From Diphasiastrum complanatum (taxonomy: Eukaryota > Streptophyta > Lycopodiopsida > Lycopodiales > Lycopodiaceae), in contig CM055107.1 of NCBI GenBank assembly GCA_029204225.1, positions 6,234,873-6,298,872 on the forward strand: a stretch of 64,000 nucleotides of DNA. The letters are read 5' to 3'. The notes under the pieces are model-generated. The model made no database searches. It was given only the letters and a program-made list of their open reading frames with translations, and was not told the DNA's origin. The position numbers and the translations under genes are program-made. Shown here in pieces: positions 46,561-60,289 of this stretch (its first letter is position 1; every line of letters starts with the position of its first letter).

Positions 46561-48600
46561 TTTCGTATAGAATGTAAATTATTACTAATCTAATCTAAGC
46601 AAAAAACGAAGAATGAGATTGAATCTAACCCTACTGAAATCACCAAAATCAACAAAACTGAATCTAACTAAGAACTACAAATCCTACAAAATGTTTATTA
46701 CAAGTATCACTCAACATTTGTAATAAAAACTCCTCAGGGAGTCAAGCACAAAGCAACATCAAATGAGAATGGGTAAGATCAGCCACTAAGCCCTATACAG
46801 CTACTTGATATTAATCACAAAACCAACCTGGGAGAAGGAAGAAACAACAACAACAAATTCATACACAAGTATCCAAATTAAATGCATGAAAATGGAGCAT
46901 AGACTGAAATGCAAATAGAAGGATTTTTCAATTATTAGTTCAACAGCATCTCATTACAATATCTTATCCTTGGAAACTTGTGGAGGAGGCCTCTATGTAT
47001 ACCCACGAGTTAGTGAATCCATTTCTATTACAATTTGGATTCCGCCTCTTACAAGTGAGTGAACTATCTTCTATAAAGGTTTGGGTTCCACCTCTTACAT
47101 AATTCTAGAAGGCTTCTTTATTAAAAACACAACTCAAGTTGAGAGGGTCTAAATTACTAGTTTCCACATGGTTTTCCATCTTTTGGGAATTACCATGGGG
47201 CTCACAAATTGTACAACTTAGCATAACACTAGTGATTCTCGTGCTCTCAGACTCGGCTCTCAACTTCATCTCTGCTGGAAGCCCTTTTGAGTGGTGATGC
47301 TCTACATCGCCACCTCGGGGCATGGCATCAGCTAACATTAGAAAAGAGGAAGTAGTACATCAGTGCTATGATCCTCTTTTAAATGGAAAAATTAGAAAAA
47401 AAAAAAAAACTTAGAAACTTTCTTTTTTTTACAATTTTGTAAAGAAGTAGGACAAAATCATCATCAAAACTGATAACTTTATGTTTTTTTTAAAACTAAT
47501 CCTCACCTACTTACAAGCAGGACCGTCCTAATGCAACACAGTATTGTCAAATTTGGCATTGTCAAAGTCTACGAGGGTTCTTCCTCAGTTCTGAAAGCAT
47601 CCGAAGGTTTAAATGATAGAAAGTGTCAAATTAACTAAAAAGCTTCAATTTTCGATAAAATTTTGTTAAGAAGTTGTGTTTAATTCCATTCATAGACTAG
47701 AATTGAAAGTGACAAGAAAAACTCCTAGAAACCACGTGACTTGGTTCAAATGATTGCTCTTTGAAAGGCATCATGTTTAGTTGAAATTATATGGAGCACA
47801 TTAAGGAATATTGATACAAACCCTATGATATAAGAGATTTGCATTGTTTATATCACAACAACACTATCATTTACTTATGTTCAGTTGCCATATAAATCGA
47901 CATAAAGGGCTGAAAAATGATTTAAATAAAGGCATGGACCATATTTCATTACGTCCCTTGAATATAAACGAAGTGGCTTGTGAACTTATGAATGGTGTAT
48001 ATCTGCTTGCTAAAATACTTCCATGTCTGAGAATGTTGAATGATAAAGAGGTAACTGAGTGTGCTTATAAAGTTAGAATTTATGCATTATAGTTTCTCAA
48101 AACGAAAAACATTTACACTGCAAACAACAATACAATTACAATGAGTTCAACGCATGTGATGATACTTTTTGGATGCTAAAATTCTTGTTTGTGAATGGCC
48201 TAGACAAAGTACAAACTGACACTTGTTTTATCTGCAAGTTTTATGTTAGAAGTAAAGCACTCGAAAGGTTAAAATGGGTTGACTTTACATCATTCTTGAA
48301 TTAACTTCAAGACATGGAGCATGAAAAAATAAAGATGATTAGCTTAATCTGGTTCAAAAGAACTTCCATCTGCTGGTCTCTCGGAATATTCGGATAGTTT
48401 ATGTCATTGAGTGGTGTACTCAATTGTTGGCAAATTTGCATGTATGAAGGTGCGACCGGATTTGGCACAGCGTGATTTGCAGCTTCTTCAGCCATCTTGA
48501 ATTATCTATTTCAAGAAATAACTAGCTTGAGTTAATGAAAACAAGGCCGTCAATAACAAAACCCCTTATATTGTCTTCTCCAAACCTCGGATTTCAGCCT
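46561..48600. other. No gene recognised
   Basis: Only short open frames without known motifs. A 62-codon minus-strand frame at 48495-48307 (MAEEAANHAVPNPVAPSY) is not supported by anything else. Confidence 0.5.
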
Positions 48601-48619
48601 GAAACTTATTTGAGTGAGA

Positions 48620-50392
48620 AGAAGAAGAAGAAATCGGAAGTTGTGGAGGACTGGCTCATTAAATGAAGCAATTACTTCAGTTTGCATGAAATCATAACGA
48701 GAAGAAGATTGAAAGTGTCGTGCTATTCTTACGTGGCAAGGCATCGTTGGTGGCAAGATTTTTAGAAACCTGGGAAGCTTTTGCAGAGGTTTTTACAAAA
48801 GCTTTTGTAATATCTGATGACGTCAATTACAACCATACATTTGTGAATTACAAAATGGGTTACATCCATGACTTCATGGATATCTGAAACAGAGTTTTAT
48901 AATTCAATCCCAAGTTGGCATTATGGTAGTTTATCCTAGGTTTGCCAGCAAATTATCATAAAAAATACTGGAGGTATGTGCTTCAAAGCCTCGACGATGC
49001 TGTTCAAATAGCAAAAGCATACGAATCCACAGTGGTGGCATCCAGGAAGCAACTTCAACAGATTCCAAACACTTTGAAATACAAGAAGAGAAAGAAGCGT
49101 GGTCCAGACATTAGAGGAAGTTTGAGTTCAAAAGGGGCCGCATACGAATTCATGCCAAGATCTCTTTTGTATTTTGTCACTATTTTCAACCAATATCTTT
49201 GACTCGCTATAACTTTTTATTAGTAGCTCAGAAGTATGACATGTAACAATGCACCAATTTTCATCGCATTCTGACATAGCAATCAAAAGTTATGCCATTT
49301 TCAGTGTAGACTCAAAGTGTGACTCAAAGAAGTAACGCTACATTAAAGCCACTATGTCAAGAAACTCTTCGGCCACATGTACAAAAGAAGTGAATAAAAA
49401 ATGAAAAAGAAATCTTGACAAAAGGCCTTTTTTGTGTTTAAACTTTCTCTAATGCCAAGCTACTAAATATTTTGATGAATTGGATTAAATGGCATCGGAA
49501 ACCCAGAAATCGAAGAAGAGAAAGTTGAAGAAATCTATGTCCCAGATGAAGGCTATGAGAGAAAATCTCTATTTCATTTGTAATAAACCTGGACATATGA
49601 TGAAGTTTTGTCCGGAGAGAAAGAAAATTGCAACAAAGATGATTGAAATCCCAAGGGATAAAGATAAAACTTTGGAAATTAATCTTCTAATTGTGAGTGT
49701 GAATGTGTTTTTAGTACTGCTTCTTTCTTGCCTAATAATCTGTATCATTTAACATGCACAATTAAAGATCCAGAAGTAAGTATTTTATTAGACATTGGTT
49801 CTACTCATGATTTCATTAATTCTCGTCTTTTGCAGAAACTCAGCTTGGAAACTGAAGCCAGTAATCATAGATATAGAGTGTATCTAGCTCAAATTGCGGA
49901 TGCTCTTAGTCAAATTGGTGATCTGAACGAGTTGTCATTGACACTATTTCCGCGGATCTATGTCTTTAGATGAGAGTAAAATATGAAAATGATTCCTATT
50001 TTGGTCGTATTTGGAACATTGTTCGGACCGGAAGAAATGAGGACAATGTTGAGTCAAGTTCACATGGGTCTCAACTAACAAAGAAAGATACGAAGATTGT
50101 GGAACAGTATACCATTTGAGATGGATTGTTATTTCGGAATGGAAAGGTTTATGTATTTGGTGATGATGAGCTCAAACATAAGACTTGGTTTGAATGTCAT
50201 GACATACCTTGTGTAAACATCCCAATATACACATGACTCTTGACTTGGTCAGAAGAGAGTCTTACTGGGTATATCTTAGAATTTCAAAAGATTCTAAGTA
50301 CCAAAAAACATTATAAACTATCTACTCGATATTGTGGACTGTTCAGGATCGTACGAAAGATTGGTTCTTTAGCACATGAATTTCCTATCCCT
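48620..50392 (+). pseudogene. Ty3/gypsy relic: gag, zinc knuckle, protease, integrase ends; RT deleted
   Basis: Gag capsid is readable across frames (SEVVEDWLIK near 48630; LQSLDDAVQIAKAYES at 48980-49030). A nucleocapsid frame (49489-49752) has YFICNKPGHMMKFC, where the first zinc Cys is Tyr. The protease frame (49728-49973) reads ILLDIGSTHDFIN, with the active site DIGS in place of DSGS/DTGS. After a large deletion come the integrase finger (DGLLFRNGKVYVFGDDE, FECHDIPCV, 50115-50225) and then the C-terminal integrase strand motif (RYCGLFRIVRKIGSLAHE, 50325-50385). RT, RNase H and the integrase core are missing. A CT repeat follows at once. The finger DNA is closely similar to the relic at 13640-13915. 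Confidence 0.87.
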
Positions 50393-50400
50393 CGGCATAG

Positions 50401-50403
<3 letters not shown>

Positions 50404-50478
<75 letters not shown>
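50404..50478. repeat. (CT)n microsatellite
   Basis: A pure CT run of about 75 bp at the 3' end of the gypsy relic. Long frames reading SLSLSL or ERERER here are artefacts. Confidence 0.98.
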
Positions 50479-50484
<6 letters not shown>

Positions 50485-50901
50485 GGCCTGATTTTGGATT
50501 ATGCGCACACCTTTCAATAGAGGCCGGTTCAAATCGGTTCACAGTTAGAACTGACTACGTTCGGTCGAAGGTTTGAGGTTCAAAGTACATATGGAAAGGA
50601 TCACATCTAAAATTCGAAAGCATTTTCAAAGTATGAATTTTGGTGATCTTTTCTTTTCCATGAAAGTATTTCCTATAGTCATGTTACGAAACAAAAAAAT
50701 TAGTCAGCTCAAAGTCAACCCATTGTTACTAGATACTCGCTCTCTAGTTAGTATACAAGTGCCACAAACAACCATGTGCAATATTACCAAAGAGGTTCTG
50801 ATGGTGGTGCTATATCCATTTCAACAAAGCCATTGAGACAAAATGTACGTCCAAATTTTGAGATCTTCAAAGTGTACTGAGCAGCCACGACAATGAGATA
50901 T

Positions 50902-51430
<529 letters not shown>

Positions 51431-53186
51431 TCCTCGTGCATCAAGTAGAAGTTTCTACATTCCCCAACTTCTCAGGGACATTGATATAAACATGTCTCCA
51501 CTTGTACACCAATTACAAACAACCAAGAGCAAAAGCAACGAAACCAAACCTGTTCTGGATTGAGTACAAAAATATGATTTGCTATAGTTAAGGACACATT
51601 TGGCATGTGAGGGATTGCTTCACAATTAATAGTAAATTCTCCGTGTGGATGTGGTGCTTGCTCACGAAGCAGCATCATGAGAAACCGCAATAATGAGTTT
51701 GCAAATTCATCACAAAGAACTCGAGGAAGAAAAACATGAGCTCAACAAAGCAGGGCATCATAATAGCCACATATCTGGAGGATCGAAAAACAAACTAACC
51801 CACTAACTATTGTACATTTGAAATTTCGTTATATTCTAGCAAATTACAGAATGGATGTAACCGAGAAACCCAAAACTCAAACCAGTCAAAAATGTACTTT
51901 TACCAATACTTTTTCCTTGTGGCTGTAAGGAATACGCAATATTGTTTAAAATTGATATCCTATTGGTTGGATTCCTGACAAGTGGATCATGTAAAGGATT
52001 CTTAACCATATTTTCTTGTGCTCCTAACCTCATCGGACAGCCCATTATGCTACCACTTAAAGCAAAAGGACCAAGATTTTATGTTCCTAACCTGATCCTA
52101 TGGCCGAATTCTACTACGGGAGTAATCTGATATTAAGAGAAAGAAAAAATGAATGAGCTTGAAGTAAAAGCAAGCATATACATTAAAAGAAAAAGAAAAA
52201 GTGCTTATGAGGCAAACTAAGGTTGTTGTAACTATAACTACATTGTTCAAATTTATTTGCAAGCAACCACATAAAAAATAAAACAAAAAAAAGGATTGAG
52301 ATAAAAATTATATCTTTCATATCAAATGCATATTATTTACAATGCAAAAGTGTTTTCCACCTGCCTAAGTGATTGTAGCACGCACGATGGCAATTTGAAA
52401 AATTAACACAAATAAAAAACTCTTAGAACTTCTAAAGAATTCTTCATGTGCTATTTCATTGATGCTTCGTACACATCTGTAAGCCTAAAACAAGTATTTC
52501 ATATTGCTCTAACCTTAGATACTGAAACATCCAACATTTGCACTGACTCAGTAGAAAACGTATCTAGCTACATATTTTCTATTTTCTTATATGTCAAGCC
52601 ATGGAATCCAAATGAAATATGACCTCTAATAGCTAAACATGTCACACAATATACCAACAATGTCAGTGTCGATTAAATAAAAAAATGACAAATTCTAGAG
52701 ATATGCCTAGAACAAAGAGTAACATTCCTAAATTGATTGTACTCCATAAAGCTCATGTCACAAACATGTACCTCAAAATAACTATACAGTTACAATGTAC
52801 TTGATACCAAATCAAATATTGTACATAAAATATGGCAATCTATTGAATGCCAGGAGAAAAGGCACTTAATGGACCGGAAAAATAAGAGATCCCGGAATCT
52901 AAAATTGCAGCACATCCTCCAGTACGAAGTCCTGGCACGTGTAAGCCACCAGTTACATGCAGCAACATTTTAAAACCTTAAGAATACACAATGAAGTAAA
53001 ATAGGTCACATTTGTGTTCACGAATATAGTGACTTACTTACCTGTGACTTTGTCACCAATAAGACTTTCACCCATCTCGATCTGCCACATGTTATTATAT
53101 TAAATCTTGGTGAACAGCTGCACATCTCTCACAAACAACAAAACACAATAAGTGATAGTGCCAACCTGCCAATTGTTGGTTTAACT

Positions 53187-53545
53187 GTTAGAATTAACGG
53201 ACATTCCATAGTCCTAGTTAGCTGAACGAATAGTTTAAGCATTTCTTGATGTCGCCCTATGACGTGGCTCAAAAGTAGGATCTTGATGTACAGCGTTTTT
53301 TATATATATAATGGTGATCGATGAGTAACCCGACACCTTGTTTTGTGATCATTCTGCTCTTGTACAAGTGATTGATCATTGACTGTGTGATCTGCTTTAT
53401 TGTTTTATTGATTGGATATCTTTAGAGCTGTGATTACTGACGTGATAGAATTGTCTAAGCTTCAAAGGTTACGAGCCCACGTAATCGCTTGATCATCCAT
53501 TATTATCTATCACGACCAGTATGACGCGATCACGAAGGAGGATTT
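53187..53545 (+). repeat. 5' LTR and leader of copia relic F
   Basis: TGTTAGAATTAACGG at 53187 is a typical LTR start. A TATA box (TTTTTTATATATATAATGG) lies at about 53298-53315. The LTR end and primer-binding site are not clear; gag begins at 53552. It sits directly upstream of aspartic protease copy 2, and may be why that copy loses its 5' exons. Confidence 0.58.
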
Positions 53546-53551
53546 GAGGAG

Positions 53552-56395
53552 ATGGCGATGGAAGCACACACTACTGAAGCAAGGAACATAGAAAAGTTGG
53601 AGGGCAGTGATGGATACCCGCTATGGCGATGGAGAATGAAGATGATTCTGATGGAGAAATCGCTTTGGGAAATCGTCGAAGGAACAGAACAGGCGACTGC
53701 TGTTAACAGCGAAGGAGTGCAGATGAACGAAGCGGCAAAGAAAGCATTCATGGCCAGGGAATACAAGGCGCTCGTGACGATTTGCATAACACTTGGAGAG
53801 ACGCCTGCAGTATAGGCACATGATGCAAAGAATGCTAAGAAAGTGTGGGATACTCTAGCGTCAATCTACGAAGGAAAGAGTGTCGCGAACGTTTTGCTGC
53901 TGAGGAGGAAACAAGCCACTGCGAGGATGGCTGAAGGGGAATCTCTGAGCACGCACTGGACAAAATGAAAGGATTAGCAAGGCAGCTAGAGGCTGCAGGC
54001 GCGCCTGTTGAGAAGACCCACCTCATTTTTACAATTCTAGGAAGCCTCCCGGCCTCGTACGACCCGCTCATCATGGTGCTTGAAGGATGCAAGGTCGACG
54101 AACTTGAGCTAGGATTCGTGACACAAAGGCTACTACAGGAAGATGAGCGCAGAAGAAGCCTGACACCGACTGAGGAGCACGCCTTGATCGGAAAGCTCAG
54201 TCACATGAACTTTGCACACACGCAGGAACATCCAAGGAAGGACGCAAGGAGCAGCCAAGATCAATTGGAGCCTGGACCTGCTGCGAATGTGCAGGGCCGG
54301 ACTGGAAAAGGCAACTACCAAGAAAGAAGAAAAGGCATTGTTTATTATTACTGCAATATTAGTGGACACATAGCAAGGGAGTGCAGAAGAACGCAGAAGA
54401 ACGATTGAGGACATGAAAAAGAAGGTGGAAGCTCATGCAAACTTGGCGGAATCAGAAGAGAAAGACATAGCCTTGGTAGCTGCTGTGAAATCAGAAGTCA
54501 AAGGGACGAGGATAAATATGACACCACCCAAGAACGTGCCCTGGAAGCAAGGTGGGATGGAGAGCATAGATCAATAGACCAAACAGGACAAGGACAGTAA
54601 CTGGTACTTAGATTCAGAAGCATCTGGCCACATGACATTTGACATGAGGGTTTTTTCAAATTACCAAGTGATTCATCCAGCAAGAAAGGTAATTATTGGA
54701 GATGGCATGAGCTTGTACTCACCAGGGATCGACACTGTGTACATGAAACTCCCAGGCGGCAGGGGAGGGACCTTAAAGGATGTTATGTATGTGCCAAATC
54801 TCAATAAAAATCTGTTGTCCATACGGAGGATGACCCAGATGGGTTTGGAGGTGCGTTTCTCAGGAGACAAATGCTGCATAACGAAGGATGGCGAGGATCT
54901 AGCTACAGCAGTCATAGAGGACGGACTTTACAGATTTCAGTGTGAAACAGCAAATTTGTATCAGGCAAATATAGTTGTGGCAAGGACCAAGAAAGACATT
55001 GTGTGGCACAAAAGGCTGGGTCATGTAGGTGCAGACGTGCTAAATTTGTTGAGGAAGTAGGATTTGGTTCATGGACTTGACTATCATGGTGATGGAGAAG
55101 CCTACACATGCCAAGGATGCATACTGGGGAAACAACATAGAGAGCCATTTAAGAAATGGCCTGGAGTCTCCACCAGCTCATTGCTAGAACTGGTCCACAC
55201 AGACATCTGTGGACCAATGGAGATTGGATCCGTGGCTCATTCTCGGTACTTCCTAACATTTATAGATAATTACAGCAAGAAGACATTCCTCTATGTCATA
55301 CGAACCAAAGATCAGACAATAGATAAGTTCAAGGAATTTGTATTCATGACAGAAAATCAGACAAGATTGACTGTGAAGCGGGTTCGCTCAGACAACGGAG
55401 GAGAGTATTCAAGAAACAAATTCCGAGATTTCTGCAGAGAGAAGGGGATCCATCATGAGTTTACCATAAGTTACACCCCACAGCAAAACGGGTTGGTGGA
55501 ACGGAAGAGCATGAGTTTGCTGAACATGGCCAGATGCATGCTGCATGATAATCAACTGCCCAAGTTCCTGTGGGCAGAAGCAGTGAGCACAACAACATAC
55601 ATCCTCAATAGGATACCAAACAAGCTGAGAAAAGATAGCACACCAAAAACAGTGTGGACTGGTCGGAAGCCGTCAGTGGAGCACATGAGGATCTTTGGAT
55701 GCAGGGCCAATATGCATGTCCCTGTGAGGAAACAAGAAAGAAGTTGGACAGGAGAGAGAACCCGTGTATATTTGTGGGGTAGCCAGACAATGCACAAGGA
55801 TACAAGCTATACGACCCATGCAAGCGAAAGGTGGTAGTGTCACGATATGTGATTTTTGAAGAATTGGAGCTGCTCGAAGAAGACAGTGAGGAGGGAACAT
55901 GCCGACAATCAGAAACGATAATAGTTGATGACAGATGTGAAGGAACTTCCAATGGGACAATGGAAGTCGCAGACCATGAGCATGGTGATGAAGACAACAA
56001 TCATGTGATTGCTAAGGATCCCGACCCTACTGTGGATATCGAGCTGCCACACAGACGAAAGGAGGTGAGTAAGAGAAAAGAAAGCACCCAACAGATACGA
56101 TGAGATGAGCTTCTTGGGATACGAAGTTGTTGGAAACAAAGTCATTAAAGAACCTGAGAGCCTGCCTGAAGCACAAGAGAGCCCAGAGTGGGAGCATTGG
56201 CAAAGCGCCATGAAGGAGGAATTGAGGTCAATAAAAAAAAATGACGCATGGGACATGGTGGACCTACCTCCTGGGAGAAAGGCAATCGGAAGCAAATGGG
56301 TGTTCAAGGTTAAGTACACAGCTGATGGGAATGTTGAAAGATTCAAGGCCCGATTGGTGGCAAAGGGTTTCAGTCAGGGTTGGAGGGTCGAATTC
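53552..56395 (+). pseudogene. Ty1/copia relic F, gag to start of RT
   Basis: Gag (53552-54408; KLEGSDGYPLWRWRMKMIL, LIFTILGSLPASYDPLIMVL) has a stop near 53815 and a small frame break near 53945. The knuckle reads YYYCNISGHIAREC, with Tyr for the first Cys. Protease reads YLDSEASGHMTFD (DSEAS for DSGAS, about 54605-54645). Pre-integrase (DVMYVPNLNKNLLSIRRM, IVWHKRLGHVGADVL) has one stop at 55058-55060. Integrase is well kept (55064-55837; VHTDICGPMEI, RVRSDNGGEYSRN, ISYTPQQNGLVERK), with all three acidic residues. RT begins (GSKWVFKVKYTADGN, ARLVAKGFSQG) and ends at about 56395, where a different copia begins. Its higher GC content and fewer stops suggest it is younger than its neighbours. 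Confidence 0.94.
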
Positions 56396-58467
56396 GATAC
56401 ACGGTTGTACCATCCATGACAAATTTCAGAAAGTTTTAGCTTTCGGGAGAAGAAGTGGAAATCTCTACAAACTTAGCCACAGTTATTCTTCCAACAATCA
56501 AGCTCTTCACATGTCAACTTCCGAATCATCTGATATGCTTTGGCATTTCAGATTAGGCCATTTGAACTTCAACAGTATTCAACAAATGTCGACTCAGAAA
56601 CTAGTACAAGATCTGCCTTCTCTCATCAAACCAACTTCTCCATGTGAAAGTTGTATAATCAGCAAGCATGCTAGAAGTCCTTTCATTTCTAACTCAGTTC
56701 ATACTTTTAAAGGCCTGCTAGATCTTGTACATAGCGACATCTGTGGCCCGACATACTGCTTCCAAAGAGAGAGCTCTATACCTCCTAACCTTCATCGATG
56801 ACTTCTCTCAAAGGACTGCAACCTATTTTCTGACAAAAAAATCAGAGGCATTCAAGTTCTCAATGCAGTTCAAGGCATCTGCTAAAATTTAGATCCATAG
56901 GAAGATCAAAGCTCTATGCACAGATGGATGGAGAGAATTTATCTCCATCGAATTTGAGGAGTTTTGCAAAGGCCAACAGAATACAACCAAGAGAATGTTG
57001 GCCCATGCCTCTCTTCCGAAGAAATTTTGGATAGAAGTTGTTTCAACAGCCGCCTATCTACAAAATCGATCCATCACCAAAGCCCTGAATGGCAAGACAC
57101 CTTATGAGGTGTGGACAGGATCAAAACCATCACTCAATAATATTAGAGTGTTTGGTTGCATTGCTTATGCTCAGATCCCTAAAGATCTCAAGAAGAAAAG
57201 AGTTCACGATCGAAAATTAGAGAATCGATTCAAACTCAGAAAATGAGCCCGAACAGCGGGGGGTCAAGATTCAACCAAGAAGATGGAATCAAACAAGATG
57301 CAGATTTATGGACGATGCAGCTTGCTACTTAGTGCAGGAATGAAATACAAACTCGGAGGCGATGTCTGCACCTGATGCTGATCAATGGAAAGCAGTGATG
57401 GACACTGAATTTGATTCTCTGATAGAGAATCAAACGTGGATAGTCACTGAGCTGCCAAAGGGAAGAAATCTGATTCCATGTAAATGGATATTCAAGGCGA
57501 AGTATGATGACGAAGGAAGGCTGAATCGATACAAAGCCAGGCTAGTCGCCAAAAGCTATTCCCAAATTTCAGACCTAGATTATTCCAAGACCTTCAGCCC
57601 AGTCATCAAACATGCTTCGATTCGTTTGTTACTCTCATTTGCAGCCGCAGTAGATCTCAAAGTCCATCAAATGGATGTCCAGACCACTTTCCTCAACGGG
57701 AGCATTGAAGAGAAAATTTTAATGTCACAGCTCGAAAGATACGAGTTGAGGAGTAAGGAACACCTTGTGTGCAACATTCACAAGACACTCTATGGGATGA
57801 AATAGTCACCCAGAGCTTGGTTCCAGAAAATAAATGTATTTCTTATTGAGAATGCTTTTATTTCAAACTCAACAGACTCGAATGTCTACTTCAAGTCTGT
57901 ATCGAATTTCTTCTTCATCATCAATTTCTATGAAGATGATACACTATTAGTCAATAACAATCTGAATCTGATGAAGGAAACAAAATGCATGCTGGTCAAG
58001 GAGTACAAAATGATTAATATGGGTCCATCCCACTATTGTCTTGGAATCGAAATTTTCTGAATTCAATCCAACAGACTGATTTTCATTAGTCAGCAAAGAT
58101 ACCTCACCAATGTGCTGGAAAAGTATGGAATGCCCAACTGCAAACCTAGTATATTTCCACTCAACCCTGGACTGAAGCTGTCAAAGGAACAATCTCCTCA
58201 AACTGAGGCAGAAAAAGAGGAAATGAAGCAATATTTGTTTCACTCCATCATCGGCTCACTGATGTATGCAATGATCTACACTCGACCCGACATTGCATAT
58301 TCGATCAGTTCACTCAGCCAGTTCCTATCAAGTCCAGGTCTAACCCATTGGAAAGCACTCACAAAAGTCATGAAGTACATCTAGGCAACCAAACATCTTA
58401 GCATCTATTATGGAGGCAGCCAACCTACCAACGTACTTGAAGGATACATAGATGCGGATTGGGTAGG
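56396..58467 (+). pseudogene. Ty1/copia relic G, pre-integrase to RNase H
   Basis: Joined to relic F within RT, it restarts at the pre-integrase (GRRSGNLYKLSHSY, MLWHFRLGHLNFNSIQQ, CESCIISKHARSPF), then integrase start (LVHSDICGPT, FIDDFSQRTATYF, LCTDGWREF), with the third catalytic region deleted (a jump from KGQQN to TTKRMLAHASLPKKFW). RT (57362-58100; CKWIFKAKYDDEGR, VHQMDVQTTFLNGS, TLYGMK then a stop) has FYEDDTLLV where YVDD is usual, keeping both Asp. RNase H is cut after EGYIDADWVGD at 58467. No LTR is visible. Confidence 0.92.
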
Positions 58468-58469
58468 AG

Positions 58470-58970
58470 ATACACAACTACACATATGTGTGTTTTGCCA
58501 TGCAATGCTGCCACGTGAACCCAATACTTAGCCGAAATTTTGACATTTTTCTTATGCGTGGCACTGCCACGCATGGCACATTCATGCCAAAACTTTTTTG
58601 AGGACCCTGCCGGTGAAATCCAGGCTGGAGGTGGGGTCCGACACGTGGCAATGCCATGCAAATTTTTTTAAACTCAAAACTTAAAATATGAGCGCCAAAA
58701 TATGTTGGCGTGGCACAGCCACGCGTGGAAGTGCCACGTACAGTTGTTATTTAACCAATTGTTATCTGACATGATTCTTTTGGGATTTGCCACGTGTGGC
58801 AAATCTCCAGAGAAAATTCCAGAGCGATGGCTTTTTTTATTGCCACACTAAGCAAAATTTGTCAAAAAATTTGCCACGCATTGCAATATCAAAACACAAT
58901 ACTTAAAGAAATTTTGCTTTGGAAATTTGCCACGTGTGGCAGTTCCACGCATGGCAAAATTAGTTTGTTG
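58470..58970. repeat. Cluster of GCCACG/CACGTG palindromes
   Basis: In about 480 bp there are many inverted and direct copies of TGCCACG: TGCCACGTG (58509), GCGTGGCACTGCCACGC (58556-58572), ACACGTGGCAATGCCATG, GCGTGGCACAGCCACGC (58708-58724), and TTGCCACGTGTGGCA twice (58789 and 58927). The pieces can pair in many ways. Similar TGCCACGTGGCAG words occur in the foldback element at 10.45-10.52 kb. Confidence 0.8.
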
Positions 58971-59676
58971 TAAATTTTTTTTTGTAACTATTATGAATAA
59001 TATGCTAATAAACAACAACTTTATGATTAATTTAAAAGCAAATAAGATTTTTTTTATAGATTTTGAATAAGTGTATACTTATAATAAGATCATTATGTCA
59101 AATTATTATGCTCTGACGAATTGAAGTTATTATCAGTTGAATATTACATGCTATCTTATGTATTTATGGACATTATGATGTGTTTCTATATTGAGAAAAT
59201 TCTATAATCAAAATTTGACATTAATTTCAATATGATATTAATGGGTAAAAATATAAGCGTGAGCTTAGTATGCATTTGAGAAGATGCTAAGTACCTTACA
59301 ATTGAGAGCCATGTGGTAGCTTGTTAAGCTAATTTCTGATATAAAAATTGCAATATTATACACTTTGTGTGTTTGCAAAGATCAATGAATAGTCGAACAA
59401 TATTGTGGCAAAGTGTATTATTATCTCAAATTCATCAAATATAGCTTCAATCGCCCTCTTCCAAGATGTGTACAAAAGGTTTTGAGCCAAACTCAAGCAT
59501 GTACCTTGTGAATATCAAAATACATTTTATCTATTTAGTGAGAGCAAGTTATGTTGATTGTGAATTAATTGTTTTCTTTTTATTTCATATTGCATGCCTT
59601 GATTTAAAATATGGTGTTTGATTTGCATGTCTTAATTTTAGTTTTAATTTTCATGAATGACAATTTTATATGTTAA
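58971..59676. other. No gene; AT-rich spacer
   Basis: No coding frame or repeat unit was seen. Confidence 0.6.
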
Positions 59677-60060
59677 TTGATGAATATGTTAATTTGTTTC
59701 CCATGTTTGAAGGACTATGAATCGTCATCTAGCTATAGTGACGATGACAACAATCACTCCATATCCAAAACAAGATTGGCATACGATGGGCCACACATAA
59801 ATCAATTATCACGTCGTGAGCGTATGGGATTGAGAGCCATGATGAAAATAGATGAACAACAACGTGCCAAAGCAAATCAGCCTCGATCTTCTTCTTCTTC
59901 TTCTTTTTCTTCAGAATCAAGATCAAGTGCTGAAAATGATTTTTGCATTCAAGATGAAGTTGAAATCATGAACAACTTGATAAATAACGTCTATGGGCAT
60001 CATGATGTGGAAGAACGCACTGATAGTGAATCATTTATTAGTGTCGAGGAAAAAAATTGA
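59677..60060 (+). CDS. Unrecognised acidic, Ser-rich ORF upstream of CACTA fragment
   Basis: An open frame of 127 residues with low-complexity acidic and serine-rich parts (SSSYSDDDNNH, SSSSSFSSESRSS) around a conserved-looking middle (LSRRERMGLRAMMKIDEQQ). The true start may be a splice acceptor near 59710 (KDYESSSSYS). I do not recognise a family. It lies 230 bp before the TNPD piece on the same strand and may be an N-terminal exon of that transposon gene or a separate accessory protein. Confidence 0.35.
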   Translation: MMNMLICFPCLKDYESSSSYSDDDNNHSISKTRLAYDGPHINQLSRRERMGLRAMMKIDEQQRAKANQPRSSSSSSFSSESRSSAENDFCIQDEVEIMNNLINNVYGHHDVEERTDSESFISVEEKN

Positions 60061-60289
60061 GAGAAGAATCAAACACACCATTATATCTTGGAGCAAAGAC
60101 ATCTCATTTGGCCGCTTGATTGCTTATATTGAACCTCCAAGCAAAATATAAATGGAGTGATACAAGTGTCACATCCTTATTTGGGTAAATAAGATTGAGA
60201 TTTTTTGAATTTAATAGATGTGTTGTTCAAGTCAAATGTTTTAGTTGGCTAAATGTTTTATATTATGAAAATTCATTTCATTATGTATA

